Assembly (NCBI GenBank): GCA_018660225.1
Contig: JABJKT010000011.1
Location: forward strand, 1 to 42,496
DNA from: Kordiimonadaceae bacterium
Lineage (GTDB): Bacteria; Pseudomonadota; Alphaproteobacteria; Sphingomonadales; Emcibacteraceae
DNA length: 42,496 nt
Direction: 5' to 3'
Part shown: positions 35,432 to 42,496 of the stretch, one piece after another
Layout: each line of letters opens with the position of its first letter
How positions within the stretch are numbered: the stretch's first letter is position 1
The notes under the pieces: generated by a model
What the model was told of the DNA's origin: nothing
The model's input: the letters and a program-made list of their open reading frames with translations, nothing else
Database searches by the model: none
Position numbers and translations under genes: made by a program

Positions 35432-36199
35432 TTATTCGATCATTGTTTCAATGAGCTTTGTTAATACCGGGCGGAGCTTATTGGCTCGCTCTTCATGGAA
35501 TTTTGCTTTGGGCGCTTCATCCATATAGGTGATTTGTGAAATTTCGAGCTGTATGGCATCGATGTTATTTGCGGGGTCACCATAGTTGCGGGTGATATAA
35601 CCGCCTTTAAAGCGGCCGTTCAGAGCCGTGCTATAATCTGATTTTTTGACTATGTCATCCAGTTTTTCCACTAGCCTCTGATCTGCTGAAATGCCGTTGC
35701 CTGTGCCCAGATTAAGATCGGGTAGCCGTCCTTCAAATAGATGCGGTACTTGGCTTTTTATGGAATGGGCGTCCCACAGCCGTACGTAGCCGTGCTTTTT
35801 TTTTAATCGTTTTATATCGGCCTTTAACTGATCATGGTAGGGGCGCCAATATTTTTCGGCGCGCGATGCACTATCAGGCACTGAACCATCTTGATAAAGT
35901 GCTTCATTTTCAAATGTATGCGTTGGACAAAGGGTTGTTTCATTTTGACCGGGATAGAGACTTTCACCTTCTAATCCCCTGTTCAGATCAACTACATAAC
36001 GACTATATTTTGCGCCGATAGCCGTTACGTCCATTTTAATCATAAAATTATAAAGCCGGTCAATATACCAGTCGGTATCGACCATACTGAGTGCCGCGTC
36101 GGTCATATTCTCCTTTATAACATCGGGAATTTCAAGACCAATATGCGGCATACTGATGATGAGTGGACTTTCGCCTTTCTTATACTGAAAAGCGTTCAT
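35432..36199 (-). CDS. hutG: N-formylglutamate deformylase
   Basis: This protein of about 255 residues belongs to the N-formylglutamate amidohydrolase family. It releases formate and glutamate in the last step of this histidine route. Family blocks are PLIISMPHIGLEIPD (metal His19), DTDWYIDRLY, ATGAKYSRYVVDLNR-like AIGAKYSRYVVDLNRG, and RLWDAHSIKSQVPHLFEGRL. The ATG at 36199 overlaps the hutH stop as TGATG; a GTG at 36202 is also in frame. It is the last gene of hutUHG. Confidence 0.9.
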   Translation of the reverse strand: MNAFQYKKGESPLIISMPHIGLEIPDVIKENMTDAALSMVDTDWYIDRLYNFMIKMDVTAIGAKYSRYVVDLNRGLEGESLYPGQNETTLCPTHTFENEALYQDGSVPDSASRAEKYWRPYHDQLKADIKRLKKKHGYVRLWDAHSIKSQVPHLFEGRLPDLNLGTGNGISADQRLVEKLDDIVKKSDYSTALNGRFKGGYITRNYGDPANNIDAIQLEISQITYMDEAPKAKFHEERANKLRPVLTKLIETMIE

Positions 36200-37728
36200 C
36201 ACATATTCCCGCTTGGTAATATTTTCATGACTTGCTCGGAGAAATCACCCGCTAATACCAACTGGGTCGCCCGGTCAATATCCGGGGCAAAAAAGCGGTC
36301 GACGGTATAATGGGGGACATTCTCTCTAATCAGCGTGTGATAAGGATCTAGTTTTTTGGATGTTTTAAGAGGGGCTCTAAAATCAATACCCTGCGTCGCC
36401 GCTAGCAGTTCAATGGCAATCACCGTTGCACTGTTAAAGCACATTGCGGTCAAGCGCCGCGCGCCGTAAGTCGCCATGCTGACATGATCTTCCTGATTGG
36501 CAGAAGTGGGAATGCTATCAACGCTAGACGGGTGAGCGCGAGATTTATTTTCAGAAACAAGTGCCGCCGCCGACACCTGAGCAATCATAAAGCCTGAATT
36601 AACGCCGCTATTTTTAACGAGAAACGCCGGAAGGTCGCTCATTTTCGGATCAACCATAATCGATAAGCGCCGTTCAGAAATAGACGCTATTTCACAGATT
36701 GCCAGTGCAAGTATATCAGCAGCAAAAGCCACCGGTTCAGCGTGGAAATTACCGCCCGAGATTACATCGCCATTATCGGTGAAAATTAGCGGATTATCGG
36801 TAACCGCATTGGCTTCTATCAACAGCGTTCTCGCCGCGTTATTTATAATATCAAGCACCGCCCCCATCACCTGCGGCTGACACCTGAGCGAATAAGGATC
36901 CTGAACCTTTTCGCAGTCATGATGAGCCTTATTAATTTCACTGCCCTGCAAGAGCTCAAGATAAAGCGGCGCAACCGCTATCTGACCCGGCTGACCACGG
37001 GCAATATGGATGCGTTTATCAAAAGGGGCAACACTACCCATCAATGCATCGATGCTCATGGAACCCGCAACAACGCCAGCGGCGAATATATCTTCCGCCT
37101 GAAATAAACCTTTAAGGGCCAGCGCCGTGGAAACCTGAGTGCCGTTTAAAAAAGCCAGCCCTTCTTTGGAATTTAGAGTAATCGGCTTAAGTCCGGCTTT
37201 TTGCAGTGCTTCTTTTGCCGGCATTTTTTCGCCGTTCAGTCGTGCGAATCCTTCCCCCATTAAGGCGGCGGTCATATGGGCAAGTGGCGCAAGATCACCG
37301 GACGCCCCAACCGATCCTTTTTTCGGGATATCAGCAATAATCCCGGAATTTACAAATTCAATAAACGCTTCAATGGTTGATACGCGAATACCGGAATGAC
37401 CCTGTGCAAGGCTTGAAATTTTAAGAACATAAACCATCCTCACTACATCATCTTTAAGGGGCCTGCCAACACCTGTACTATGGGAAAGGACGAGGTTGGT
37501 CTGTAGCAGCGATAACTGATCATCAGGAATTGACGTTTGGGCAAGCAGGCCAAAGCCGGTGTTAATGCCGTAGACGGTCTGTCCTTCCTCAATGATAGTA
37601 TCAACAACTTTTCTCGAAGCACGAACATCATCCCAGGCATGGTCTGCGAGAGAAATTTTCGCCTCATTTCGGTAAATGCCCCGTAAATCAGCCAAGGTCA
37701 TTTGGCCAGGATTAATTATATATGTCAT
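36199..37728 (-). CDS. hutH: histidine ammonia-lyase
   Basis: This 509-residue enzyme converts L-histidine to trans-urocanate plus ammonia. The autocatalytic MIO cofactor triad Ala142-Ser143-Gly144 is intact in [16 protein letters not shown], at the same numbering as the Pseudomonas enzyme. INTGFGLLA and the NPLIF and [10 protein letters not shown] blocks are also family hallmarks. The start at 37728 ([10 protein letters not shown]) has GGAGG 7 bases upstream; a TTG at 37734 overlaps the hutU stop. It follows hutU by two bases. Confidence 0.96.
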   Translation of the reverse strand: MTYIINPGQMTLADLRGIYRNEAKISLADHAWDDVRASRKVVDTIIEEGQTVYGINTGFGLLAQTSIPDDQLSLLQTNLVLSHSTGVGRPLKDDVVRMVYVLKISSLAQGHSGIRVSTIEAFIEFVNSGIIADIPKKGSVGASGDLAPLAHMTAALMGEGFARLNGEKMPAKEALQKAGLKPITLNSKEGLAFLNGTQVSTALALKGLFQAEDIFAAGVVAGSMSIDALMGSVAPFDKRIHIARGQPGQIAVAPLYLELLQGSEINKAHHDCEKVQDPYSLRCQPQVMGAVLDIINNAARTLLIEANAVTDNPLIFTDNGDVISGGNFHAEPVAFAADILALAICEIASISERRLSIMVDPKMSDLPAFLVKNSGVNSGFMIAQVSAAALVSENKSRAHPSSVDSIPTSANQEDHVSMATYGARRLTAMCFNSATVIAIELLAATQGIDFRAPLKTSKKLDPYHTLIRENVPHYTVDRFFAPDIDRATQLVLAGDFSEQVMKILPSGNM

Positions 37729-37730
37729 GA

Positions 37731-39401
37731 TCAATCCTCCATCATCGGTAGGTTAAGGCCTTGTTCACGGGCGCACTGCTTGGCAATCTCATAACCAGCA
37801 TCGGCGTGACGCATAACGCCGGTCGCCGGATCATTCCAAAGAACCCGGGCAATTTTTTCGGCCGCCTCGTCACTTCCGTCGCAAAGCATGACAATACCGC
37901 TATGCTGGGAAAAACCCATCCCAACACCTCCGCCATGATGAAGCGATACCCATGTGGCACCACTCGCCGTATTAAGTAGCGCATTAAGCAGCGGCCAGTC
38001 GGACACGGCGTCCGAGCCATCCATCATGCTTTCCGTTTCACGGTTGGGACTAGCGACTGAGCCACTATCCAGATGATCACGTCCGATTACCACCGGTGCT
38101 TTAAGCTCGCCGTTTTTGACCATTTCATTAAAAGCAAGACCGAGCCGGTGACGATCACCAAGGCCAACCCAGCAAATACGCGCCGGAAGTCCTTGGAACT
38201 GAATGCGTTCGCGGGCCATATCAAGCCAGTTATGAAGATGCGGATTGTCCGGAATAAGCTCTTTAACTTTTTGATCGGTTTTATATATATCTTCCGGGTC
38301 ACCGCTTAGCGCAACCCAGCGGAACGGGCCGATGCCACGGCAAAATAGCGGGCGCACATAAGCCGGAACAAAGCCCGGAAAATCAAAAGCATTTTCAACA
38401 CCGTCATCAAAAGCAACCTGACGAATATTATTACCGTAATCAAAAGTGGGGATGCCCATTTTTTCATATTCAAGCATCGCCCTCACGTGAACGGACATGG
38501 ATTTAGTGGCGGCGCGCTCAACTTCTTTTGGTGCGCTTTCAATTTTGCTTTCCCATTGATCAACTGTCCAGCCAGCGGGTAAATAGCCATTGATCGGATC
38601 ATGGGCCGATGTCTGGTCCGTTACCGCGTCCGGGCGAATGCCGCGCTTTAACATTTCGGGGATTACCTCTGCGCAGTTACCCAGCAGGCCAACGGAGATG
38701 GCTTTACCCGCTGCCGTTGCTTGCGTGATCATTTCCATTGCCTGATCAAGTGTTTCAGCGCGCTTATCAATATAGCCCGTGCGAAGTCGGAAATCGATCC
38801 GGTCACTGCGGCATTCTACCGCGAGCATACTTGCTCCGGCCATGGTCGCGGCAAGCGGCTGTGCACCGCCCATACCGCCAAGGCCACCGGTTAAAATCCA
38901 TTTTCCGGTAAGATCACCGTCATAATGCTGACGGCCCATTTCAACGAATGTTTCATAGGTGCCCTGAACGATGCCCTGACTGCCAATATAAATCCAGCTG
39001 CCGGCGGTCATCTGCCCGTACATCATCAGACCTTTTTTATCGAGCTCGTTAAAATGATCCCAAGTGGCCCAGTGCGGCACCAAATTTGAATTTGCAATAA
39101 GTACACGCGGTGCATTTTCATGGGTGCGAAACACGCCAACCGGCTTACCCGACTGCACAAGTAGTGTTTCATCCGCTTCAAGATTTTTCAGGCTTTCAAC
39201 AATTTTATCAAAACATTCCCAGTTACGGGCCGCCTTGCCAATGCCACCGTAAACCACCAGGTCTTCCGGACGTTCGGCCACATCCGGGTCAAGATTATTC
39301 ATCAACATCCGCAGCGGCGCTTCTGTCGCCCAGCTTTTTGCATTAAGTTCAGTACCTGTCGGTGCTTTAATGATGCGATTATTCGTTTTTAAGTCTGACA
39401 T
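37731..39401 (-). CDS. hutU: urocanate hydratase
   Basis: This 556-residue NAD-dependent urocanase converts urocanate to imidazolonepropionate. Cys410, the active-site cysteine, lies in [17 protein letters not shown] at the same residue number as in the well-studied Pseudomonas enzyme. [39 protein letters not shown] and [15 protein letters not shown] are diagnostic. The start at 39401 ([10 protein letters not shown]) is chosen over 39512 because the longer frame runs through the HutC-type operator at 39412-39421 and into the hutC coding region. It is the first gene of hutUHG. Confidence 0.96.
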   Translation of the reverse strand: MSDLKTNNRIIKAPTGTELNAKSWATEAPLRMLMNNLDPDVAERPEDLVVYGGIGKAARNWECFDKIVESLKNLEADETLLVQSGKPVGVFRTHENAPRVLIANSNLVPHWATWDHFNELDKKGLMMYGQMTAGSWIYIGSQGIVQGTYETFVEMGRQHYDGDLTGKWILTGGLGGMGGAQPLAATMAGASMLAVECRSDRIDFRLRTGYIDKRAETLDQAMEMITQATAAGKAISVGLLGNCAEVIPEMLKRGIRPDAVTDQTSAHDPINGYLPAGWTVDQWESKIESAPKEVERAATKSMSVHVRAMLEYEKMGIPTFDYGNNIRQVAFDDGVENAFDFPGFVPAYVRPLFCRGIGPFRWVALSGDPEDIYKTDQKVKELIPDNPHLHNWLDMARERIQFQGLPARICWVGLGDRHRLGLAFNEMVKNGELKAPVVIGRDHLDSGSVASPNRETESMMDGSDAVSDWPLLNALLNTASGATWVSLHHGGGVGMGFSQHSGIVMLCDGSDEAAEKIARVLWNDPATGVMRHADAGYEIAKQCAREQGLNLPMMED

Positions 39402-39411
39402 TTCTTTATCC

Positions 39412-39421
39412 TGTATATACA
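39412..39421. promoter_or_regulatory. HutC-type operator upstream of hutU
   Basis: TGTATATACA is a perfect 10-bp palindrome, 10 bases before the hutU ATG, in the 40-base gap between hutC and hutU. It matches two other copies in this hut cluster in sequence and placement. A GntR/HutC-family repressor typically binds such a site, so hutUHG probably has its own urocanate-inducible promoter. Confidence 0.65.
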
Positions 39422-39441
39422 AGTCTTGCTTTATTCTGGAT

Positions 39442-40161
39442 TTATTCCGGTTTAAAGAGCCCCGAAAGCTCATAACGTGATCCCGGATGATATAATTTCG
39501 CGGTTGAGGCAACCCTTTCCTTAGCCCATGTGCGGCGCTCGATCAGCAGACAGGCTTCGTTATCAGCCATATCAAGAATGCTGCTTATAGCACCTGTCGC
39601 CATGATCGCCCGCACCACATGTTCGACCTTTTGCAGCGGTGCCATTTTAATCAGATATTCGTAAGGTGTGTTTTTGGTAAAGTCCTGTTTCCCGTAACCC
39701 GGCACGACCAACTCATTGACTAAACGGTCTTCAAGCTGGATTGGAATGCCCTGTTCTTTGTGGATGATCTGTGAGTGAATAAGCTCATCACCACTTTCAA
39801 TATTCATGATGGCGGCGATCTTCTCATTGGCCTTAACCGGTTCACATATAAGCACTTCTGCGCCATAGTCATGGTGACGAGCGCGAATTTCATCGGCAAT
39901 ATTATAAATTTCAAGCGGGTTGCTTTTTGCCTTAAGCTCCGCAACAAAAGTACCGACCCCGGCGACCCGAATAAGATATCCCTCATCGGTCAGTTCGCGA
40001 AGCGCACGGTTGGTCGTCATGCGCGATACGGAAAATTCCTTCACCAACTCATTTTCAGACGGCACCCGGGTTGAGGCCATCCATTCACCGCTATCAATCC
40101 GCTCTAAGATATGATTTTTAATTTTACGGTATAAAGGTTCTGATTTTAATTCAACGGTCAT
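39442..40161 (-). CDS. hutC: histidine utilization repressor HutC (GntR family)
   Basis: This 239-residue protein has an N-terminal GntR winged helix ([20 protein letters not shown], then [17 protein letters not shown]) and a C-terminal UTRA ligand-binding domain (about 90-235). HutC binds operators in hut promoters and is released by urocanate. Its own promoter carries a TGTATAGACA site at 40202-40211. AGGAG lies before the ATG. It sits between hutF and hutU on the same strand. Confidence 0.93.
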   Translation of the reverse strand: MTVELKSEPLYRKIKNHILERIDSGEWMASTRVPSENELVKEFSVSRMTTNRALRELTDEGYLIRVAGVGTFVAELKAKSNPLEIYNIADEIRARHHDYGAEVLICEPVKANEKIAAIMNIESGDELIHSQIIHKEQGIPIQLEDRLVNELVVPGYGKQDFTKNTPYEYLIKMAPLQKVEHVVRAIMATGAISSILDMADNEACLLIERRTWAKERVASTAKLYHPGSRYELSGLFKPE

Positions 40162-40198
40162 ATGCCGCTCCTGTTATCAAAATTATGCTCAAATATGT

Positions 40199-40214
40199 AC
40201 TTGTATAGACAACT
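40199..40214. promoter_or_regulatory. HutC-type operator upstream of hutC
   Basis: ACTTGTATAGACAACT contains TGTATAGACA at 40202-40211. The 16 bases are the exact reverse complement of the site at 41601-41616. It lies 37 bases before the hutC ATG and touches the hutF stop codon, with a CATAAT -10-like box on its downstream side. This fits autoregulation of hutC. Confidence 0.68.
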
Positions 40215-41581
40215 TAGTCAAGTAGTTTTTTTAGGGCCATCATTACCCCCGAAAAGTCCGCCAAAATTTGCTGCTCATCTGCATGTTTATAATCCCTTAT
40301 GAGCCAATCACCGGCCACCATCACATGTTTGATCGGGTTCTGGTTGCCGCTGAATATAAACCGGTCAATGATACTATTATCCGGCGTGCCAACCAGCAAC
40401 GGCGAGCGTTCATCAAGCACGATTATGTCGGCTCTTTTGCCCACATCGATCATGCCATTATTAAAGCCGCTTGCCTTTGCGCCACCCCTAAGGGTCAAAT
40501 TATATAAATTGCTACCCGTATGAATTTCATCATCGCTAACCGCAATATTTCGCTGCCGGCTCTCAAGCCGCTGACCATATTCAAGCAGGCGCAGCTCTTC
40601 AATGACACTAACCGAAATATGACTGTCGGACCCAATGGCAATATCGCCACCCTGATCAAGATAATTTTTAAGCGGGAATAGTCCGTCCCCCAAATTGGCT
40701 TCTGTGGTTGGGCATAAACCGGCCACCGCACCAGAGCGGGCGATCATATTTATTTCATCATCATTAAGGTGAGTTGCGTGTATCAAGCACCAGCGCTCAT
40801 TCACATCTGCACGGTCATAAAGCCACTCAACGGGCCGCTTGCCTGACCAACTTACACAGTCATTAACTTCTTGAATTTGTTCAGAAATATGAATGTGAAC
40901 TGGACCCGATACAGGATTATTATTCAGACATTCCTTTAGCGCATATTCCGGCACCGCCCGCAGGCTATGAAAAGCCATTCCCAAATGCTGATTGCTATTG
41001 TGTGATATTGAAGAAGATAATTTTTCCAGTAGTGCCTGGTAATCATCCAGCGAATGACCAAAGCGTTGTTGGCGCGCGTTAAGCGGTGCGCCGCCAAAAC
41101 CGGACGCCATGTAAAGAACCGGCAAATGGCAAAGTCCGATCCTGGTTTTGTCAGCCGCGGCCATAATCGAATGGGACATGGTATCATTACGGCCTTGATC
41201 ATGATGAAGATAATGAAATTCTGCGACACTAGCGTAACCCGCTTTTAACATTTCTAGATAAAGCTGGGATGCGATCGCTTCCAAATCCACGGCGGAAATT
41301 TTACCGGCAAAGCGGTACATAATATCGCGCCAGGTCCAGAAGCTGTCACTAGCCGATGTTGAATATTCGGCAAGCCCGGCCATGGCGCGCTGAAACGCGT
41401 GACTGTGGACATTATTCATTGCCGGAAGAGCATATCCCGACATTTTCTCACTATCATCAACTTTGGCGCCATCATAATCAGGTGTTACTTTTAAGATTTC
41501 ACCTGCGTCATCCAGTTCAAGACAGACATTTTTCGCCCATCCTGATGGTAAAAGTGCGTTTTCGAATATAATTCTTTTCAT
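40214..41581 (-). CDS. hutF: formimidoylglutamate deiminase
   Basis: This 455-residue amidohydrolase converts N-formimino-L-glutamate to N-formyl-L-glutamate plus ammonia. The metal HxH is His59 and His61 in MNNVHSHAFQRAMAG, further ligands are in VHIHISEQ and LIHATHL, and the metal Asp in AIGSDSHISVS. The product feeds HutG, so the pair HutF/HutG replaces the one-step HutG formiminoglutamase seen in enterics. The start at 41581 (MKRIIFENALL) is chosen because the in-frame ATG at 41629 lies upstream of the operator and overlaps the promoter. Confidence 0.92.
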   Translation of the reverse strand: MKRIIFENALLPSGWAKNVCLELDDAGEILKVTPDYDGAKVDDSEKMSGYALPAMNNVHSHAFQRAMAGLAEYSTSASDSFWTWRDIMYRFAGKISAVDLEAIASQLYLEMLKAGYASVAEFHYLHHDQGRNDTMSHSIMAAADKTRIGLCHLPVLYMASGFGGAPLNARQQRFGHSLDDYQALLEKLSSSISHNSNQHLGMAFHSLRAVPEYALKECLNNNPVSGPVHIHISEQIQEVNDCVSWSGKRPVEWLYDRADVNERWCLIHATHLNDDEINMIARSGAVAGLCPTTEANLGDGLFPLKNYLDQGGDIAIGSDSHISVSVIEELRLLEYGQRLESRQRNIAVSDDEIHTGSNLYNLTLRGGAKASGFNNGMIDVGKRADIIVLDERSPLLVGTPDNSIIDRFIFSGNQNPIKHVMVAGDWLIRDYKHADEQQILADFSGVMMALKKLLD

Positions 41582-41600
41582 TTCGGTCAATTCTGGATAT

Positions 41601-41616
41601 AGTTGTCTATACAAGT
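41601..41616. promoter_or_regulatory. HutC-type operator between hutF and hutI
   Basis: AGTTGTCTATACAAGT, core TGTCTATACA at 41604-41613, lies in the 87-base gap between the divergent hutF and hutI starts. It is identical in reverse complement to the hutC operator. It lies directly downstream of the predicted hutF -10 box, where a bound repressor would block hutF, and probably hutI too. Confidence 0.68.
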
Positions 41617-41618
41617 TA

Positions 41619-41646
41619 ACTTTATGCAAAAAATAATATTTGTCAA
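41619..41646 (-). promoter_or_regulatory. hutF: predicted hutF promoter
   Basis: On the minus strand a perfect TTGACA (41646-41641) is followed after 16 bases by TAAAGT (41624-41619), a 4/6 match to the -10 consensus. The HutC-type operator follows immediately. The hutF ATG is about 38 bases downstream of the -10 box. Confidence 0.45.
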
Positions 41647-41668
41647 ATGTAATCGAAATGGCCCGCTT

Positions 41669-42496
41669 ATGAGCACGACACTCTGGACTGATGTAAATTT
41701 ACTGACCATGGATGATAATGGCGCCCCTTATGGGCTGATAGAAAATGCAACGATTACCCAAAAGGACGGTGTCATTACAAACGTCAGCCAAGGAAACAAT
41801 CTTCCGGACGGCACAAACGTTAAAACGGTCCATTGCAACGGCGCCTACATGACGCCCGGTCTGATCGACTGCCACACTCATCTGATTTATGGCGGCAACC
41901 GCATTGACGAATTTGAAAAACGCTTAAACGGTGCATCTTACGAAGAAATCGCCAAAGCAGGAGGCGGTATAATTTCCACCGTCAAAGCAACCCGCGCAGC
42001 AAGTGAAGATGAGCTGGTGGAAAGCGCCAAGAAACGCTTAGCTTCTCTTCAGGCAGAAGGCGTTACAACCATTGAAATAAAGTCAGGTTACGGCCTTGAT
42101 ACCAATAACGAATTAAAGATGCTCAGAGCGGCTAAAAAATTGGGCCGGATCAGCGATATTGATATAGTGACCACGTTTCTTGGGGCCCACGCCCTGCCGC
42201 CTGAATTTGCGAATGATAGAGACGGCTATATTGATCTTATAATAGGTCAGATGCTCCCCAAAATAGCCGGTGAGGGTCTTGCTGATGCAGTAGACGGATT
42301 TTGTGAAACCATTGGCTTTACTAAACCAGAAATGGAACAGGTTTTTAAAACCGCCAAAGAACTAGGATTTAATTTAAAGCTTCACGCAGAGCAACTTTCC
42401 GATCAAAAAGGCGCGCAACTTGCGGCAAAATACGGCGCGCTATCCGCAGATCATCTCGAGCATTTAAGTGAAGAGAGCATTTTGGCTATGAAAAAA
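41669..42496 (+). CDS. hutI: imidazolonepropionase, 3' end outside window
   Basis: An open frame of 276 codons starts at ATG 41669 (MSTTLWTDVNLLTMDD) and runs off the window end. Residues match HutI, the amidohydrolase that opens imidazolonepropionate to formiminoglutamate: the metal HxH is His69 and His71 in MTPGLIDCHTHLIYGGNR, followed by RLNGASYEEIAKAGGGI, VTTIEIKSGYGLD, TTFLGAHALPPEF and LKLHAEQLSDQKGA. About two thirds of the protein is present. An upstream ATG at 41658 leads straight to a stop. It is divergent from hutF. Confidence 0.94.
   Translation, partial: MSTTLWTDVNLLTMDDNGAPYGLIENATITQKDGVITNVSQGNNLPDGTNVKTVHCNGAYMTPGLIDCHTHLIYGGNRIDEFEKRLNGASYEEIAKAGGGIISTVKATRAASEDELVESAKKRLASLQAEGVTTIEIKSGYGLDTNNELKMLRAAKKLGRISDIDIVTTFLGAHALPPEFANDRDGYIDLIIGQMLPKIAGEGLADAVDGFCETIGFTKPEMEQVFKTAKELGFNLKLHAEQLSDQKGAQLAAKYGALSADHLEHLSEESILAMKK

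Noticed and set aside
39402-39512. N-terminally extended HutU
   Set aside because: The extension reads through the operator and into hutC coding sequence and has no family counterpart.
1-42496. Defence system, prophage, integron or transposon cargo
   Set aside because: I found no transposase, integrase, restriction, toxin-antitoxin or CRISPR-associated gene; almost all large ORFs map to metabolic, transport or envelope families.

Overview
This window looks like chromosomal DNA from an alphaproteobacterium, probably a marine or aquatic heterotroph. The case rests on gene content: a TauE/SafE permease paired with a TIGR02186-type protein, a stand-alone AsnC/Lrp ligand-binding domain protein, a fadE-fadA-fadB beta-oxidation operon, msrPQ, and a hut operon of the HutF/HutG type. 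Base composition is AT-leaning by eye, especially between genes. I see no rRNA, tRNA, CRISPR array, complete IS element, phage gene or replication origin. The window is mostly metabolism, transport and local regulators. The placement is class-level only.

Layout. (1) 1-2114: a small unknown gene behind a near-consensus sigma-54 promoter, converging on the TauE/SafE-TIGR02186 pair. (2) 2421-9237: an acyl-CoA dehydrogenase, thiolase and FadB-type operon, then a YceI-like periplasmic protein and a DUF481 outer-membrane protein. (3) 9274-12546 (minus): a four-gene operon of msrP, msrQ, yjbQ and a Tat-exported PLP enzyme, with coupled or very close junctions. (4) 12669-15253: a Uup-type ABC-F ATPase and a nitroreductase-fold flavoprotein carrying the iodotyrosine-deiodinase Glu-Tyr-Lys lid. 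(5) 15262-20615: two tandem POT peptide transporters divergent from a CCP-like M14 metallopeptidase and dgcN. This may be a module for peptide uptake, peptide cleavage and D-glutamate use. (6) 20755-27638: an ABC permease with no ATPase beside it, a lactate-permease-family transporter, a small outer-membrane barrel protein and a His-rich TPR lipoprotein. (7) 27672-30885: a fumarylacetoacetase-family hydrolase divergent from a MarR regulator with a clear promoter and operator, then hemN and an AsnC-domain protein. (8) 30987-34764 (minus): a polar amino-acid ABC transporter in one operon with an MmgE/PrpD protein. (9) 34857-35395: a scar holding the C-terminal ends of two lost genes, a CoA-transferase and a molybdenum hydroxylase large subunit. 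(10) 35432-42496: a complete histidine-degradation cluster, hutF, hutC, hutU, hutH and hutG on the minus strand and hutI on the plus strand, cut by the window end.

The hut genes work as one pathway: HutH (histidine to urocanate), HutU (to imidazolonepropionate), HutI (to formiminoglutamate), HutF (to N-formylglutamate plus ammonia) and HutG (to glutamate plus formate). Three copies of a TGTATAGACA-type palindrome sit before hutU, before hutC and between hutF and hutI, and are the likely HutC operators. Two copies share an identical 16-bp core in opposite orientation.

I did not find a defence system or mobile island. The least explained features are the deletion scar, the sigma-54-driven small gene, the deiodinase-like flavoprotein, the Tat-exported PLP enzyme in the msrPQ operon, and the POT/M14/DgcN cluster.
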